Part shown: piece after piece, positions 23,134 to 34,546 of the stretch
Layout: the number at the start of each line of letters is the position of its first letter
Numbering within the stretch: position 1 is the first letter of the stretch
Assembly (NCBI GenBank): GCA_949840345.1
Contig: CATKWX010000001.1
Coordinates: forward strand, 62,001 to 126,000
Reading direction: 5' to 3'
Origin: an uncultured Eubacteriales bacterium
Lineage (GTDB): Bacteria; Bacillota; Clostridia; TANB77; CAG-508
Length of the DNA stretch: 64,000 bases
Notes under the pieces: generated by a model
What the model was told of the DNA's origin: nothing
Databases searched by the model: none
The model's input: only the letters and a program-made list of their open reading frames with translations
Made by a program: the position numbers and the translations under genes

Positions 23134-23335
23134 GCTTCCTACTAATTTTATAAATTATTTAATAATATTTTTACAATGTTTAATGATGAGGGTTTGCCTC
23201 ATCATTAACAACAACGATATATTATATAATATTTGTATTACTTTGTCAAATATAATAATTTTGCAAATTATGTAAATTTGTGTTATACTAAATATGTACA
23301 TTTATTGTATAATTATTTGTTTGGAGGTTTTTTCT

Positions 23336-23689
23336 ATGACTTACGAAGAATTTTGCAAGCGAATTGAAGAAGAACTGTCAACTGAAGGTACCACACGGTT
23401 CATAGTGTCCAATGTGACTCTCTCTTCTCTTCTGTCGAATGAAACAAAGATAACTGTTAGACATAGGTCTATCTATTTGAATCTTGAAAGTGAAGAGAAA
23501 TTGTATGAGCTTATGGCAGTTGGTGATCCTACTTTACTTGACGGAATTACACACCTTACACTAAGCGACGAAACACCAAATAATTGGTTCATCAATAATT
23601 ATGGATCAAAGTATCATGCCTCAGAGCACTTTTTGGCAAGGTGGTCAATGGGCATGGAAACTCCGGATCTTCGCACAGTGACACTCTAA
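23336..23689 (+). CDS. Small protein of unknown function (cassette-type gene)
   Basis: RBS ggaggt; distinct codon usage; in-frame CGG 23396-23398; followed by ggggaaat...atttcccc terminator. Confidence 0.55.
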   Translation: MTYEEFCKRIEEELSTEGTTRFIVSNVTLSSLLSNETKITVRHRSIYLNLESEEKLYELMAVGDPTLLDGITHLTLSDETPNNWFINNYGSKYHASEHFLARWSMGMETPDLRTVTL

Positions 23690-23735
23690 CAGATTTGGGG
23701 AAATATATGCTTAATCACATATTATTTCCCCTTTT

Positions 23736-24314
23736 CTATTTTGTCAAACTAATTATAGTATCCATTAAATCTTGTGTTAATTTATCTATTTCTTCTTTAT
23801 CTTGCTGATTTATTTTAGTTTTATCGTAGTATATTGGCTCTCCATAGGTCATTGTGACTCTTCTAAATATTTTATAATCTCCTTTTATTCCTGCTGGTAT
23901 TATTGGTGCACCTGATTTTATTGCCATTAGTACAGCACCATTTTTTACTTTTTCTCCTTTTTGCATTCCATTTCTTGTTCCTTCTGGAAATATTCCTAAA
24001 ATTTCTCCATTTTTTAGAATTTTTAAAGAATGTTTTACTGTTTCTATATCTTTTCCATCTCTATCAACTAAAAGTGCTCCAAATGTTTTACAAAGCCAAG
24101 CCATTATTGGATTTTTTAGTAAATCTTTTTTTGCTATCATATTTACATGTCTTTTATTAAATGCAACTAGCATTGGTGGGTCGTAGTAACTCTTATGATT
24201 TGAGCAGATTATACATGCTCCTTCGTTTGGTATATTCTCTTTGCCTATTATTTTTATTCTAAAAAATACTTTCATTAAAAAACCAATAACACCTTTAACT
24301 ATTTTTCTTTTCAT
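23736..24314 (-). CDS. plsC: 1-acyl-sn-glycerol-3-phosphate acyltransferase
   Basis: CSNHKSYYDPP and FPEGTRN motifs. Confidence 0.93.
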   Translation of the reverse strand: MKRKIVKGVIGFLMKVFFRIKIIGKENIPNEGACIICSNHKSYYDPPMLVAFNKRHVNMIAKKDLLKNPIMAWLCKTFGALLVDRDGKDIETVKHSLKILKNGEILGIFPEGTRNGMQKGEKVKNGAVLMAIKSGAPIIPAGIKGDYKIFRRVTMTYGEPIYYDKTKINQQDKEEIDKLTQDLMDTIISLTK

Positions 24315-24421
24315 ATATTTTAATTCCTTTCTTTGCGGTAATTTCTTCGAAAAACGGGCGGACTTAGAGGCCCGCCCCTACAAGCCGATGAAACCCCTAC
24401 AACGTTTGCAATATGTTTTTT

Positions 24422-24462
24422 CGGAACGACGAGGGCGTCGTTCCCTACAATGTTTGCAATAT
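24422..24462. repeat. Intergenic palindromic element, type A
   Basis: cggaacgacgagggcgtcgttccctacaatgtttgcaatat. Confidence 0.88.
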
Positions 24463-24464
24463 AT

Positions 24465-25139
24465 TTATAATTTTTTCATTTTCTCTTCTATTATTTTTGT
24501 TAATTTTTCTACTGATTGCTCAATTTCTAAACCTGTTGTATCTACAACAATGCTATCTTCGGCAACCTTTAGTGAACCTATTTCTTTATGTTTATCGTTT
24601 TCATCACGTAATTTTATATTTTCTAGAACTTCTTCATAAGACGTATTAATGCCCTTTTGTTTGTTTTCTTCATATCTTCTCCTTGCTCTTTCTTCTAATG
24701 AAGCCTTTAGATATATTTTTATGTCTGCATTTGGGAATACATATGTGCAAATATCTCTCCCCTCCATTATTACATTTTTACCTTCAGCTAACTTTCTCTG
24801 CAATTCTACCATAACTAATCTTACTTCTTTTATTGAAGATACTTGAGAAACTATAGCTGTAACTTCTTTTGATCTTATATCCTTTGTTACGTCTTTTCCA
24901 TTTAGGAAAACTTTATCTATATTATCTTCATTTTTTATTTGTATGTCGATATTTTTTGCTAAATCTATTATCTTATCTTTTTCATCTAAATTAATACCAT
25001 TATCTAACACAGCTTTAGCGTGTACTCTATAAGTAATTCCTGTATCTATATGTATTAAATTGAATTTTCTTGCTAATATTTTAGTCATTGTTCCTTTTCC
25101 GCTTCCAGCTGGTCCATCTATTCCTATAACAAAAGACAT
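24465..25139 (-). CDS. cmk: Cytidylate kinase
   Basis: IGIDGPAGSGKGTMTKILA...EGRDICTYVFPNADIKIYLKASLEERARRR. Confidence 0.95.
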   Translation of the reverse strand: MSFVIGIDGPAGSGKGTMTKILARKFNLIHIDTGITYRVHAKAVLDNGINLDEKDKIIDLAKNIDIQIKNEDNIDKVFLNGKDVTKDIRSKEVTAIVSQVSSIKEVRLVMVELQRKLAEGKNVIMEGRDICTYVFPNADIKIYLKASLEERARRRYEENKQKGINTSYEEVLENIKLRDENDKHKEIGSLKVAEDSIVVDTTGLEIEQSVEKLTKIIEEKMKKL

Positions 25140-25353
25140 ATGTATCTCTCCTTTTCTGTGGTATTTTTTAAACGGGTCGTCGAGACGCCGCCCCCTACAT
25201 TATTTTGTAATTATATCATATAAATATAAAAAAGTACAATACATATTATAAAAGGGCACACCAACGGTGTGCCCATACAAATAATTATTCACTATTAATT
25301 ATTAACTCTTCACTTTTGCCGTTAGGCAAATCTGTGCCCCTAAAAATAAATGC

Positions 25354-26667
25354 TTATGCTGTTTTATCATCTTTTTTCTCTGTTGAAGATAATTTTTTCT
25401 TTTTTATCGTGTCTTTTGGTTTTTTGCTTTCATTTATTGTTAATTCTGGTCCTTCTGTACCTTCAACTGTTTTTCTTGTTATTACGCATTTTTCTATTTT
25501 GCTGTTTCCTGGTATTTCGAACATTATATCTCTCATTGTATCTTCTATTATTGACCTTAATCCTCTAGCACCAGTATTTCTTTCTATTGCTTTTTCTACT
25601 ATTAATTCTAATGCACCTTGTTCAAATTCAAGTTCTACATCATCTAATTCAAGTAGCTTTTTATATTGCTTTATTAAAGCATTTTTTGGTTTTGTTACAA
25701 TTTCAATTAAAGCATTTTTGTCTAATTCTTCTAATGTTGCTATTATTGGTAATCTACCAATAAATTCTGGTATCATACCAAATTTTAATAAGTCTTGTGG
25801 CAACATATCTGCAAGTATTTTATATTTATTTATATCTTTTTTGCTTTCTATTGATGCACCAAATCCAATTGACTTTTTACCTGTTCTGTTTTTAATTATA
25901 GTGTCTAATCCTTCAAAAGCTCCACCACAAATAAATAAGATATTACTTGTATTTATTTGTATTAATTCTTGGTGAGGATGTTTTCTTCCACCTTGTGGTG
26001 GAACTGATGCAACTGTTCCTTCTATTATTTTAAGTAATGCTTGTTGCACTCCTTCTCCACTAACATCTCTAGTTATTGATGGGTTTTCTGATTTTCTTGA
26101 TATTTTGTCTATTTCATCTATATATATAATACCTTTTTCTGCTTTTTCTATGTCATTATCTGCTGCTTGAATAAGCTTTAATAAAATGTTTTCTACATCT
26201 TCTCCAACATATCCTGCTTCTGTAAGTGTTGTTGCATCTGCAATAGCAAAAGGTACATTTAATATTCTAGCTAAAGTTTTTGCAAGCTCTGTTTTTCCAC
26301 AACCTGTAGGTCCAATAAGCAACACATTGCTTTTTTGAATTTCTACATCTTCTATAGCTTCTTCATTATTTATTCTTTTATAGTGATTATATACAGCTAC
26401 TGATAATGTTTTTTTTGCGTTTTCTTGACCTATAACATATTCATCTAATATCCTTTTTATTTCTGCAGGTGTTGGTATCTTTTCTTTTTTTACATCTTCA
26501 TATTCAACATCTTCAAAAGTTTCATTTTCTAATATGCTATTACACACTTCTATACATTCATCACATATATATACACTTGGTCCTGCAACAATTCTTTTAA
26601 CTAATTCTTGACTTTTTCCACAAAAAGAACATCTTATACCTTGGGAAATTTCTTTTTTGTTTGCCAT
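25354..26667 (-). CDS. clpX: ATP-dependent Clp protease ATP-binding subunit ClpX
   Basis: Zn-binding N-domain and [15 protein letters not shown]. Confidence 0.98.
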   Translation of the reverse strand: MANKKEISQGIRCSFCGKSQELVKRIVAGPSVYICDECIEVCNSILENETFEDVEYEDVKKEKIPTPAEIKRILDEYVIGQENAKKTLSVAVYNHYKRINNEEAIEDVEIQKSNVLLIGPTGCGKTELAKTLARILNVPFAIADATTLTEAGYVGEDVENILLKLIQAADNDIEKAEKGIIYIDEIDKISRKSENPSITRDVSGEGVQQALLKIIEGTVASVPPQGGRKHPHQELIQINTSNILFICGGAFEGLDTIIKNRTGKKSIGFGASIESKKDINKYKILADMLPQDLLKFGMIPEFIGRLPIIATLEELDKNALIEIVTKPKNALIKQYKKLLELDDVELEFEQGALELIVEKAIERNTGARGLRSIIEDTMRDIMFEIPGNSKIEKCVITRKTVEGTEGPELTINESKKPKDTIKKKKLSSTEKKDDKTA

Positions 26668-26728
26668 TAATTTAACATTCCTTTCTTATTTAAGACGAAA
26701 TCTTTCGCCCTACACTTTTTCTTTTGAA

Positions 26729-27331
26729 TTACATTCTTTTATCCATTATTCCATCAATTAGTCCATATTCTAAAGCTTGCTCAGCTGTCATAAAATTATC
26801 TCTTTCTGTGTCTTTCTCAATTTGTTCTAATGGTTTTCCTGTTTTTTCACTTAATATTCTATTTAATTTTTCTCTAGTTCTTACCATGTGTTCAGCATGA
26901 ATTTTTATTTCTGTTGTTTGACCAGTGATTCCGCCTCCACCGATTAATGGTTGATGTATCATTATTTCTGCATTAGGTGTCGCAAATCTTTTTCCTTTTT
27001 CTCCAGCTGATAAAAGGAATGCTCCCATGCTTGCTGCCATACCTACACATATTGTAGATACTGGGCATTTTATATAGTTCATTGTATCATATATTGCCAT
27101 TCCATCTGTTATTGAGCCACCTGGGCTATTTATATAGAAATGTATTTCTTTATCTGGATCTTCAGACTCTAAAAATAACATTTGTGCAACTACTAAGCTA
27201 GCTGTTGCTTGGTTTACATCTTCACTTAAAAATATAATTCTGTCCTTTAATAATCTAGAGAATATATCATAAGATCTTTCTCCTCTACTTGTTTGTTCAA
27301 TTACATAAGGTACTAAACTATTGTTTATCAT
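26729..27331 (-). CDS. clpP: ATP-dependent Clp protease proteolytic subunit
   Basis: [18 protein letters not shown]...[11 protein letters not shown]...MIHQPLIGG. Confidence 0.98.
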   Translation of the reverse strand: MINNSLVPYVIEQTSRGERSYDIFSRLLKDRIIFLSEDVNQATASLVVAQMLFLESEDPDKEIHFYINSPGGSITDGMAIYDTMNYIKCPVSTICVGMAASMGAFLLSAGEKGKRFATPNAEIMIHQPLIGGGGITGQTTEIKIHAEHMVRTREKLNRILSEKTGKPLEQIEKDTERDNFMTAEQALEYGLIDGIMDKRM

Positions 27332-27587
27332 TGGTTTTCCTCCTTCAAAATTTGTGAAGTAAATTTTGTACTCTTCACTTTTAACTTTTCACTATTCACT
27401 GTTAATTGCTCATTAAGATATGCCTTCGGAGCACGGATGAGCTTTTGCAAAGCCCCTACATCAAATCTCGAAGAGATTTGTACTCTTCACTATTCGTTAT
27501 TAACTATTCATTAACGGGTCGTCAGGGACGCCGACCCCTACAAGCCGATTACACTCCTACAACGTTTGCAATGTATTTGTTATAGCT

Positions 27588-28880
27588 CTATTTTGCCTTT
27601 TTGAATTTTGCATTGTCTACTAAGAATGCTATTGTTTTATCTACTTTACTATTTTGTTTTATGTAGTTTCTTAATTGCTCATTGTCTTTTAATTCTTCTT
27701 CTTTTTTACCATACTTTTCTGCCATTTCTTTTATTTTGGCATCAATGTCTGCATCTTCAACTTCTATATTTTCTGCAATTGCTACTGCATCTAATACTAA
27801 TCTTTGTTTAACTGTAGTTTCAGCTTGTGGTTTATATTCGTTTTTAAATTCCTCCATTGTTTTTCCCATCATAGATAAGTATTGGTCTAATGTTGCACCC
27901 TGATAACTTAATCTACCTTCTACATCTTTTATGTTGTTTTCTATTTCTGTATCTATCATTCCAGATGGAATATCAATTTCAGTATTTTCTGCTACTGCTT
28001 TTATAATTGCATCTTCTGTTTCGTATTTTGCACGTGTTTCATTTTCTTTTTCTATTTTTGCTTTTATATCTGCTTTTAATTCTGCTAATGTATCAAATTC
28101 ACTTACATCTTTTGCAAGTTCATCATCTATTGGTGGTAATTCTTTTTTCTTTATTTCGTGTAATTTTACTTTAAATACAGCATCTTTTCCAGCTAATTCC
28201 TCTGAAAAATATTTTTCTGGGAATGTAACTTTTATGTCTCTTTCTTCTTCTATTTTCATTCCAATAATTTGGTCTTCAAATCCTGGAATAAATGTGTTAC
28301 TTCCTATTGTTAATTCATGTCCTTCAGCTTTTCCTCCTTCAAATGGAACGCCATCAACAGAACCCTCAAAATCTATAACTGTAATATCTCCACTTTCAAC
28401 TGGTCTATCTTCTACAGTAATTAGTCTTGCATTTTTTTCTGCCATATGTCCTAGTTCGTGTTCAACATCTTCGTCAGATACATTATACTCAACTTTTTCT
28501 ACTTCTATACCTTTATATTTTCCTAAATTTACCTCTGGTTTTGTTTGAACAATTGCTGTAAATATTAAGTCTTTTCCTTTTTCCATTTGTACTATATCTA
28601 TTTGTGGTTTACTTACTACTTCTAAGTTATTTTCTTTAACTTCTTTATCGAATATTTCTGGAACTACTTCATTGAAAGCATCTTCATAAAATATTTCTTT
28701 TCCGTAGTACTTTTCTACTATATTCATTGGTGCTTTACCTTTTCTAAATCCAGGTATATTAAAGTATTTAGCATTTTTGTTATAAACTGTTTTTATTGCA
28801 TTATTAAAAATTTCAGCCTCTATGCTAAATTCTAATTTTACTTCATTTTTTTGTTCTGTTTTTTCAATCTTTAAACTCAT
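27588..28880 (-). CDS. tig: Trigger factor
   Basis: IPGFRKGKAP and FKBP-like domain. Confidence 0.97.
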   Translation of the reverse strand: MSLKIEKTEQKNEVKLEFSIEAEIFNNAIKTVYNKNAKYFNIPGFRKGKAPMNIVEKYYGKEIFYEDAFNEVVPEIFDKEVKENNLEVVSKPQIDIVQMEKGKDLIFTAIVQTKPEVNLGKYKGIEVEKVEYNVSDEDVEHELGHMAEKNARLITVEDRPVESGDITVIDFEGSVDGVPFEGGKAEGHELTIGSNTFIPGFEDQIIGMKIEEERDIKVTFPEKYFSEELAGKDAVFKVKLHEIKKKELPPIDDELAKDVSEFDTLAELKADIKAKIEKENETRAKYETEDAIIKAVAENTEIDIPSGMIDTEIENNIKDVEGRLSYQGATLDQYLSMMGKTMEEFKNEYKPQAETTVKQRLVLDAVAIAENIEVEDADIDAKIKEMAEKYGKKEEELKDNEQLRNYIKQNSKVDKTIAFLVDNAKFKKAK

Positions 28881-29041
28881 TTATTATTCTTCCCTTCTTT
28901 TTCATATTGCTAAAAAGCCTTTATATTATATCACATTATGTATATTTTGCAACACCCTTTTGCCATTTTCTAGTTAAAATTTGCTATTTTACTAAATTTA
29001 TTATATAATTTAATTATAACTTTTGAAAGGATGTGTTTTTA

Positions 29042-29272
29042 GTGAACGCAGAAACACGGCAAAAACTTGAACAACTTGAGAAACAAAAAGAAGAAATTCA
29101 AAAGTCTTTAAAAGAAATCTCTTCAAAGATTTGCTGTATCCGACCTAACTACTTTGGGTTATGGGTATTTCCAAATCCAATTCTTGAGCAATATGAATAT
29201 CAACAGATGACTCTTTATTACCGTCTTTATGATATTCAAGCCGAGATTGATAGGCTGAAGACAAATGGCTAA
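29042..29272 (+). CDS. Small coiled-coil protein (cassette-type gene)
   Basis: GTG start after gaaaggatgtg; in-frame CGG 29057-29059. Confidence 0.5.
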   Translation: MNAETRQKLEQLEKQKEEIQKSLKEISSKICCIRPNYFGLWVFPNPILEQYEYQQMTLYYRLYDIQAEIDRLKTNG

Positions 29273-29401
29273 ATCACACCCATCTACAAACAAAAACGTT
29301 GGATTTAACTAATCTGACGTTTTTTGTTTGGCTGTATTATTTGATATTATTTTATTTTTATGGTATAATTTATATATTAACTTTTGAAAGGATGTGTTTT
29401 C

Positions 29402-29605
29402 TTGAAACCGAAAACATCTTATGCTGATTTAGTCAGTGTTGCAACACAGGAAATTCAGCAAATTAACTTGCATATTCTCACAATAGGCAAGCACTGTTCA
29501 AATTCAGACGCTCAAAATAAGCTTTCCGAGCTGAAATCAAAGCAGGCTGAATTACATCAGCAAATGACGACACTAAAACATCAAATACCCATGAAAAGGT
29601 TTTAA
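29402..29605 (+). CDS. Small coiled-coil protein with the same 5' leader as 29042
   Basis: Shared upstream aacttttgaaaggatgtgtttt; TTG start. Confidence 0.5.
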   Translation: MKPKTSYADLVSVATQEIQQINLHILTIGKHCSNSDAQNKLSELKSKQAELHQQMTTLKHQIPMKRF

Positions 29606-29663
29606 ACCTTTATAGCACACCCTGTAACAATGAAAATGCTGGATTTTAATTAATCTAGCATTT

Positions 29664-30014
29664 TTATTGGGTTTTTGCTGTGTTTAATGAAGCTATTAGC
29701 ATTTTTCTTATTTCTTCTGCCTTGTATAATAACTCCTCTGCTTCTTCCCTTTCTATCAATTTAGTATTTTTTAATAATTTTATCCAATAAATTGATTCTC
29801 CTGTTTCTTTTAAAGAAATGTGTAGTTTAGATATAAAATCATATTTACTGTTGCCATATTGTGCTTCACTTATATTTGCACCTATACTTGTTGCACTCCT
29901 AAGTAATTGTTTAGATAATGTATTGTCTTTATGTTTCTTTGAATAATTTTGATAAAGCAATACTATGTTTGACGCAAATTCAAACGCCTTTTGTTGTAAT
30001 ATGCTTTCTTTCAT
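29664..30014 (-). CDS. Four helix bundle protein (23S rRNA-IVP family)
   Basis: QLLRSATSIGANISEAQYGNSKYDFISKLHISLKETGESIYWIKLL. Confidence 0.92.
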   Translation of the reverse strand: MKESILQQKAFEFASNIVLLYQNYSKKHKDNTLSKQLLRSATSIGANISEAQYGNSKYDFISKLHISLKETGESIYWIKLLKNTKLIEREEAEELLYKAEEIRKMLIASLNTAKTQ

Positions 30015-30198
30015 AGAAAAACTCCTTAGAATAAAAAGATTAAAAAAATTAGAAAAAATTTAGAAAAAAATTTTAATGAATAATGAAGAATTAATAGTGA
30101 ATAGTGAATAATACAAACTCGCTTTAGGTATTTCCCTTAAATTAATAACATACTCTTAACTTTTCACTATTATCTCTTAACTCTCGCGTAAGCGAGTT

Positions 30199-30274
30199 TG
30201 GCTGGGGTGGGAGGATTCGAACCGCCGAAATGCCAGAGTCAAAGTCTGGTGCCTTACCGCTTGGCTACACCCCA
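30199..30274 (-). tRNA. tRNA-Gln (UUG)
   Basis: TGGGGTGTAGCCAAGCGGTAAGGCACCAGACTTTGACTCTGG...CCCCAGCCA, loop CTTTGAC. Confidence 0.96.
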
Positions 30275-30288
30275 ATATATTTAGTTTG

Positions 30289-30366
30289 TGGGGTGGAAGA
30301 TGGGACTCGAACCCACGGCCTCTAGTGCCACAAACTAGCGCTCTAACCAACTGAGCTACATCCACC
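30289..30366 (-). tRNA. tRNA-His (GUG)
   Basis: GGTGGATGTAGCTCAGTTGGTTAGAGCGCTAGTTTGTGGCACTAG...; loop TTGTGGC, extra G-1. Confidence 0.93.
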
Positions 30367-30442
30367 ATTAAATTACTGTTTGACTTTTAAATCAAACAGT
30401 AATTTATATTTTAATCTATATTATTTATTTTGTCAAGTATTT

Positions 30443-31153
30443 TTAATTAGCTCTTGCTAAAATTATTGTTCTTTTTGAACTATCGTTTTGTACACAAGTT
30501 GTTAATGTTATTTCTGGAACTCCACCTGTATCTCTTTTATAGAATGATGTGTCTTCTGCTGTTGCTTGGAAATTGCTATATACTGTGTATGTTAATTTTC
30601 TTCCACTTTCATCTGTTATATATATTTTATCCCCTTCTTTTAAAGTTTTATTCTTTGAAAAGAAAGTACTATTTCTATAATTGTGTCCTGCTATTACAAC
30701 ATTGCCTGCTTCATTAAGTTTTGGATTTTCAGGATACAATAATACAACTGATGTTTCTAATGATTTTTTTGAAACTTTTTCTAATATAGGGTATTTTGCT
30801 CCTGTTTTTGGTATATCTATATATCCTACCATTACAAAGCCTTTGTAATATGATTTTCCATCTGAATTACCACTTGATGAACTTCCACTATTTCCTGAAC
30901 CATCTCCTGTAGGTGGTATTATTATTGGTGTTTCTCCCGGGTCATCTGTACTTGGAGTTTCTTCCGGAGTTGGTGTTTCTTTATTACCAATTCCGTGGTT
31001 TCTATCAAATTCTTCTATTGCAGATGATGTCTCTTTGTCTGCCTTATCTTTTTCTATTTTTTTATGTACAAAAAGTATTACTATTCCAATTACTGCTATT
31101 ATTGCAATTACTAATAATACTGTTAAAACTTTTCCATATTTTCTATCAAACAT
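30443..31153 (-). CDS. Class D-like sortase
   Basis: N-terminal TM, GHNYRNSTFF and LTTCVQN...R catalytic motifs. Confidence 0.88.
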   Translation of the reverse strand: MFDRKYGKVLTVLLVIAIIAVIGIVILFVHKKIEKDKADKETSSAIEEFDRNHGIGNKETPTPEETPSTDDPGETPIIIPPTGDGSGNSGSSSSGNSDGKSYYKGFVMVGYIDIPKTGAKYPILEKVSKKSLETSVVLLYPENPKLNEAGNVVIAGHNYRNSTFFSKNKTLKEGDKIYITDESGRKLTYTVYSNFQATAEDTSFYKRDTGGVPEITLTTCVQNDSSKRTIILARAN

Positions 31154-31223
31154 ACGCTAGCACCTCCGAAATCAATATATATTAATTATAACATATTTGT
31201 TAAATTTAGTCTAGTAATTTAAC

Positions 31224-31679
<456 letters not shown>

Positions 31680-31710
31680 CTACAGATATTTTTCATTGCT
31701 AATTAAAGCG

Positions 31711-31764
31711 GGCACAGTGGTGTCATAACCTAATGGGTATTCCCACAAACGGTGCCCCTACAAT
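31711..31764. repeat. Intergenic palindromic element, type C
   Basis: gggcacagtggtgtcataacctaatgggtattcccacaaacggtgcccctacaatt. Confidence 0.85.
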
Positions 31765-31776
31765 TATTTTTCAAAT

Positions 31777-33537
31777 TTATCGAATTAGTATTGCTTTTAT
31801 TCTTCTTACTCCTGCTGAGCTTGCTTCTTCTTTTTTTATTTGGAATTTTCCTAATTCTCCTGTGTGTTCTACATGTGGTCCACCACATATTTCTTTGCTG
31901 AAGTCGCCTATTGTGTATACTTTTACTTTGTCTCCGTATTTGTTTTCGAATAGTCCTATTGCTCCGCTTTTTTTAGCTTCTTCTAATGTCATTTCTTCAC
32001 ATACTACTTTTAAATCTCTTCCAATTTGTTCGTTTACTATGTCTTCTACTTTTTTTAGTTCTTCTGGTGTTACTTTTTGTGGATGTGAGAAGTCGAATCT
32101 TAATCTTTCTGTTGTTATGTTTGAACCTTTTTGTGCAACGTGGTCTCCTAACACTATTCTTAATGCTTTGTGTAGAAGGTGTGTTGCTGTATGGTAGCAT
32201 ATTGTTTCTTCGTTTTTTTCAGCTAGTCCACCTTTGAATTTTTGTTCTGCACCAAGTCTTGATTTTTCTTGGTGCTCTTTATATAGTTTTTGTACTTCTT
32301 CGCTATTTATTTTAAAGCCTTGCTCCTTTGCTAGTTCTTCTGTTATTTCTATAGGAAATCCATAAGTTTCATATAGTTTAAAGGCAGATACTGGGTCTAT
32401 TGTATCGCTTCCTTGTTGTTTTAATTTGTTAGCAATTTTTTCGAATTCTTTTTCTCCGTTTTCTAATGTTTTTATAAATTTATTTTTTTCTGCATCTAAT
32501 GTGCCTAGTATTTCATTTTGTTTTTCATCTAATTCTGGGTACATATTTTTTATTGTTTCTATGTTTAGTTTTGCTATGTTTCTTAATTCAGATACATCTA
32601 TTCCTAGTTTTCTTAAGTGCCTTATTACTCTTCTTATTAATCTTCTTAAGATATATCCTTGTTCTATGTTGCTTGGTTTTACTCCATCTGATATTAACAT
32701 TATGCTTGCTCTTAAATGGTCTGCTATTATTCTATAGCTTTCGTCAAATTTATTTACTGCAAGCTTGTCTAATGCATCTATTATTGGTTTAAATATTTCT
32801 ATTTCAAATACGTTTTCTTTTCCTTGCAATATAAAAGTTGTTCTTTCAAGTCCTAAACCTGTATCAACATTTTTTTGCTTTAATTCTTCATATTTACCAT
32901 CTTCTGTTTTGTTGTATTGCATAAATACATTGTTCCAAATTTCTAAATATTTTCCACATCCACAAGATGGATTACATTCACTACAACATTTTTCTTTTCC
33001 AGTGTCATAGAAAATTTCTGTATCTGGTCCGCAAGGTCCGTGTGTTCCAGCTGGCCCCCACCAGTTTTCTTTTTTACCAAAGAAATATATTCTTTCCTTT
33101 GGAATTCCTACACTTTTCCAAATTGAAGCAGCTTCTTCGTCTCTTGGGCAGTCCTTATCTCCTGCAAAACATGTTACAGATATTTTTTCGCTTGGTATTC
33201 CTAATTCTTTTGTCAAGAATTCGTAACTCATATTTATTGATTCTTTTTTAAAGTAGTCTCCTAATGACCAATTTCCCATCATTTCGAAGTATGTTAAGTG
33301 TCCTGTATCTCCTACTTCTTCTATATCGTCTGTACGTAGACATTTTTGATAATCTGTAAGTCTATGTCCTCCCGGGTGTGCTTCTCCTAAAAGATATGGT
33401 ACTAACGGGTGCATTCCAGCTGTTGTGAATAGTACAGATGGGTCGTTTTCTGGTATTAATGAACTGCTTGGAATTATAGTGTGTCCTTTGCTTTTGAAAA
33501 AATTTAAATATTTGTTTCTTAATTCTATTGCTTGCAT
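31777..33537 (-). CDS. alaS: Alanine--tRNA ligase, short form lacking C-Ala/DHHA1 region
   Basis: TTAGMHPLVPYLLGEAHPGGHRLTDYQKCLRTDDIEEVGDTGHLTYFEMMGNWSLGDYFK; editing HTATHLLHKAL and CGGPHVEHTGELG. Confidence 0.95.
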   Translation of the reverse strand: MQAIELRNKYLNFFKSKGHTIIPSSSLIPENDPSVLFTTAGMHPLVPYLLGEAHPGGHRLTDYQKCLRTDDIEEVGDTGHLTYFEMMGNWSLGDYFKKESINMSYEFLTKELGIPSEKISVTCFAGDKDCPRDEEAASIWKSVGIPKERIYFFGKKENWWGPAGTHGPCGPDTEIFYDTGKEKCCSECNPSCGCGKYLEIWNNVFMQYNKTEDGKYEELKQKNVDTGLGLERTTFILQGKENVFEIEIFKPIIDALDKLAVNKFDESYRIIADHLRASIMLISDGVKPSNIEQGYILRRLIRRVIRHLRKLGIDVSELRNIAKLNIETIKNMYPELDEKQNEILGTLDAEKNKFIKTLENGEKEFEKIANKLKQQGSDTIDPVSAFKLYETYGFPIEITEELAKEQGFKINSEEVQKLYKEHQEKSRLGAEQKFKGGLAEKNEETICYHTATHLLHKALRIVLGDHVAQKGSNITTERLRFDFSHPQKVTPEELKKVEDIVNEQIGRDLKVVCEEMTLEEAKKSGAIGLFENKYGDKVKVYTIGDFSKEICGGPHVEHTGELGKFQIKKEEASSAGVRRIKAILIR

Positions 33538-33580
33538 TTTTTATTTGCCTCCTGATTTTTATTTTTATTTTTATTTTTTT

Positions 33581-33621
33581 GCGGAACGACGAGGGCGTCG
33601 TTCCCTACAATGTTTGCAATG
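33581..33621. repeat. Intergenic palindromic element, type A
   Basis: gcggaacgacgagggcgtcgttccctacaatgtttgcaatg. Confidence 0.88.
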
Positions 33622-33861
33622 TGATATTTGTATGTTTATTTGCAAAACGGCATTAGTTTGTTTCATAGATATTATACACGCATTTTACTGTTTTTTACAA
33701 GTATTTTGTAAAAATTTTTGTTCCGTTTTTTGTAAATTTTGCGTATAAAAAGTTTTTTTATAGCAATACTATTGATAAACACAAAAATTAGTGTAATTTG
33801 GTTCAAATAGCATTTTTTATTACATTAATGTTTGAACCTGAATATAAAGGAGGGAATAAAG

Positions 33862-34416
33862 TTGAAGGCAACTGGCGTAGTTAGAAGAATAGACGATTTA
33901 GGAAGAATTGTTATTCCTAAAGAAATACGTAGAACTTTACACATAAAAGAAGGTGACCCTTTAGAGATTTTTACAGATAAAGAAGGAGAAGTTATTTTGA
34001 AGAAGTATTCTCCTATTGGCGAGCTTTCTGAATTTGCTAGTGGATATGCAGAAACTTTATCTAAAACAACAGGTCATATTGCTTGTATAACAGATAAAGA
34101 TACTGTTATTGCAGTTTCTGGTGGTTCTAAAAAAGAATTTTTAGAACAAAATTTAAGTAATGAACTTGAAAGAGTTTTAGAAAATAAAGAAGTTTATACT
34201 AGCAAGGAAAATAATGAAATTGCTTTACCTATAACTCAAAATGATAATAAGGAAAGAAAGTATAATTCTCAAGTTATATACCCTATTGTGTCTGATGGAG
34301 ATGTAATTGGTAGTGTTATTTTACTTTCTAAAGAACAAAATGCTAAAATGGGAGAAACAGAGTTAAAAGTTGTTCAGTCTGCTGCAGGATTTTTAAGCAG
34401 TCAAATGGATATATAG
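33862..34416 (+). CDS. spoVT: Stage V sporulation protein T (AbrB family)
   Basis: MKATGVVRRIDDLGRIVIPKEIRRTLHIKEGDPLEIF. Confidence 0.95.
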   Translation: MKATGVVRRIDDLGRIVIPKEIRRTLHIKEGDPLEIFTDKEGEVILKKYSPIGELSEFASGYAETLSKTTGHIACITDKDTVIAVSGGSKKEFLEQNLSNELERVLENKEVYTSKENNEIALPITQNDNKERKYNSQVIYPIVSDGDVIGSVILLSKEQNAKMGETELKVVQSAAGFLSSQMDI

Positions 34417-34546
34417 TTTGAATAGAAGGGCTCAACGCCATTCGGAACGACGAGGGCGTCGTTCCCTACATTGTGCAATATATCAACGAAAATTTTAATT
34501 TTTCCTATACTACAACAAACGGACGATTTTAATCGCCCGTTTGTTG

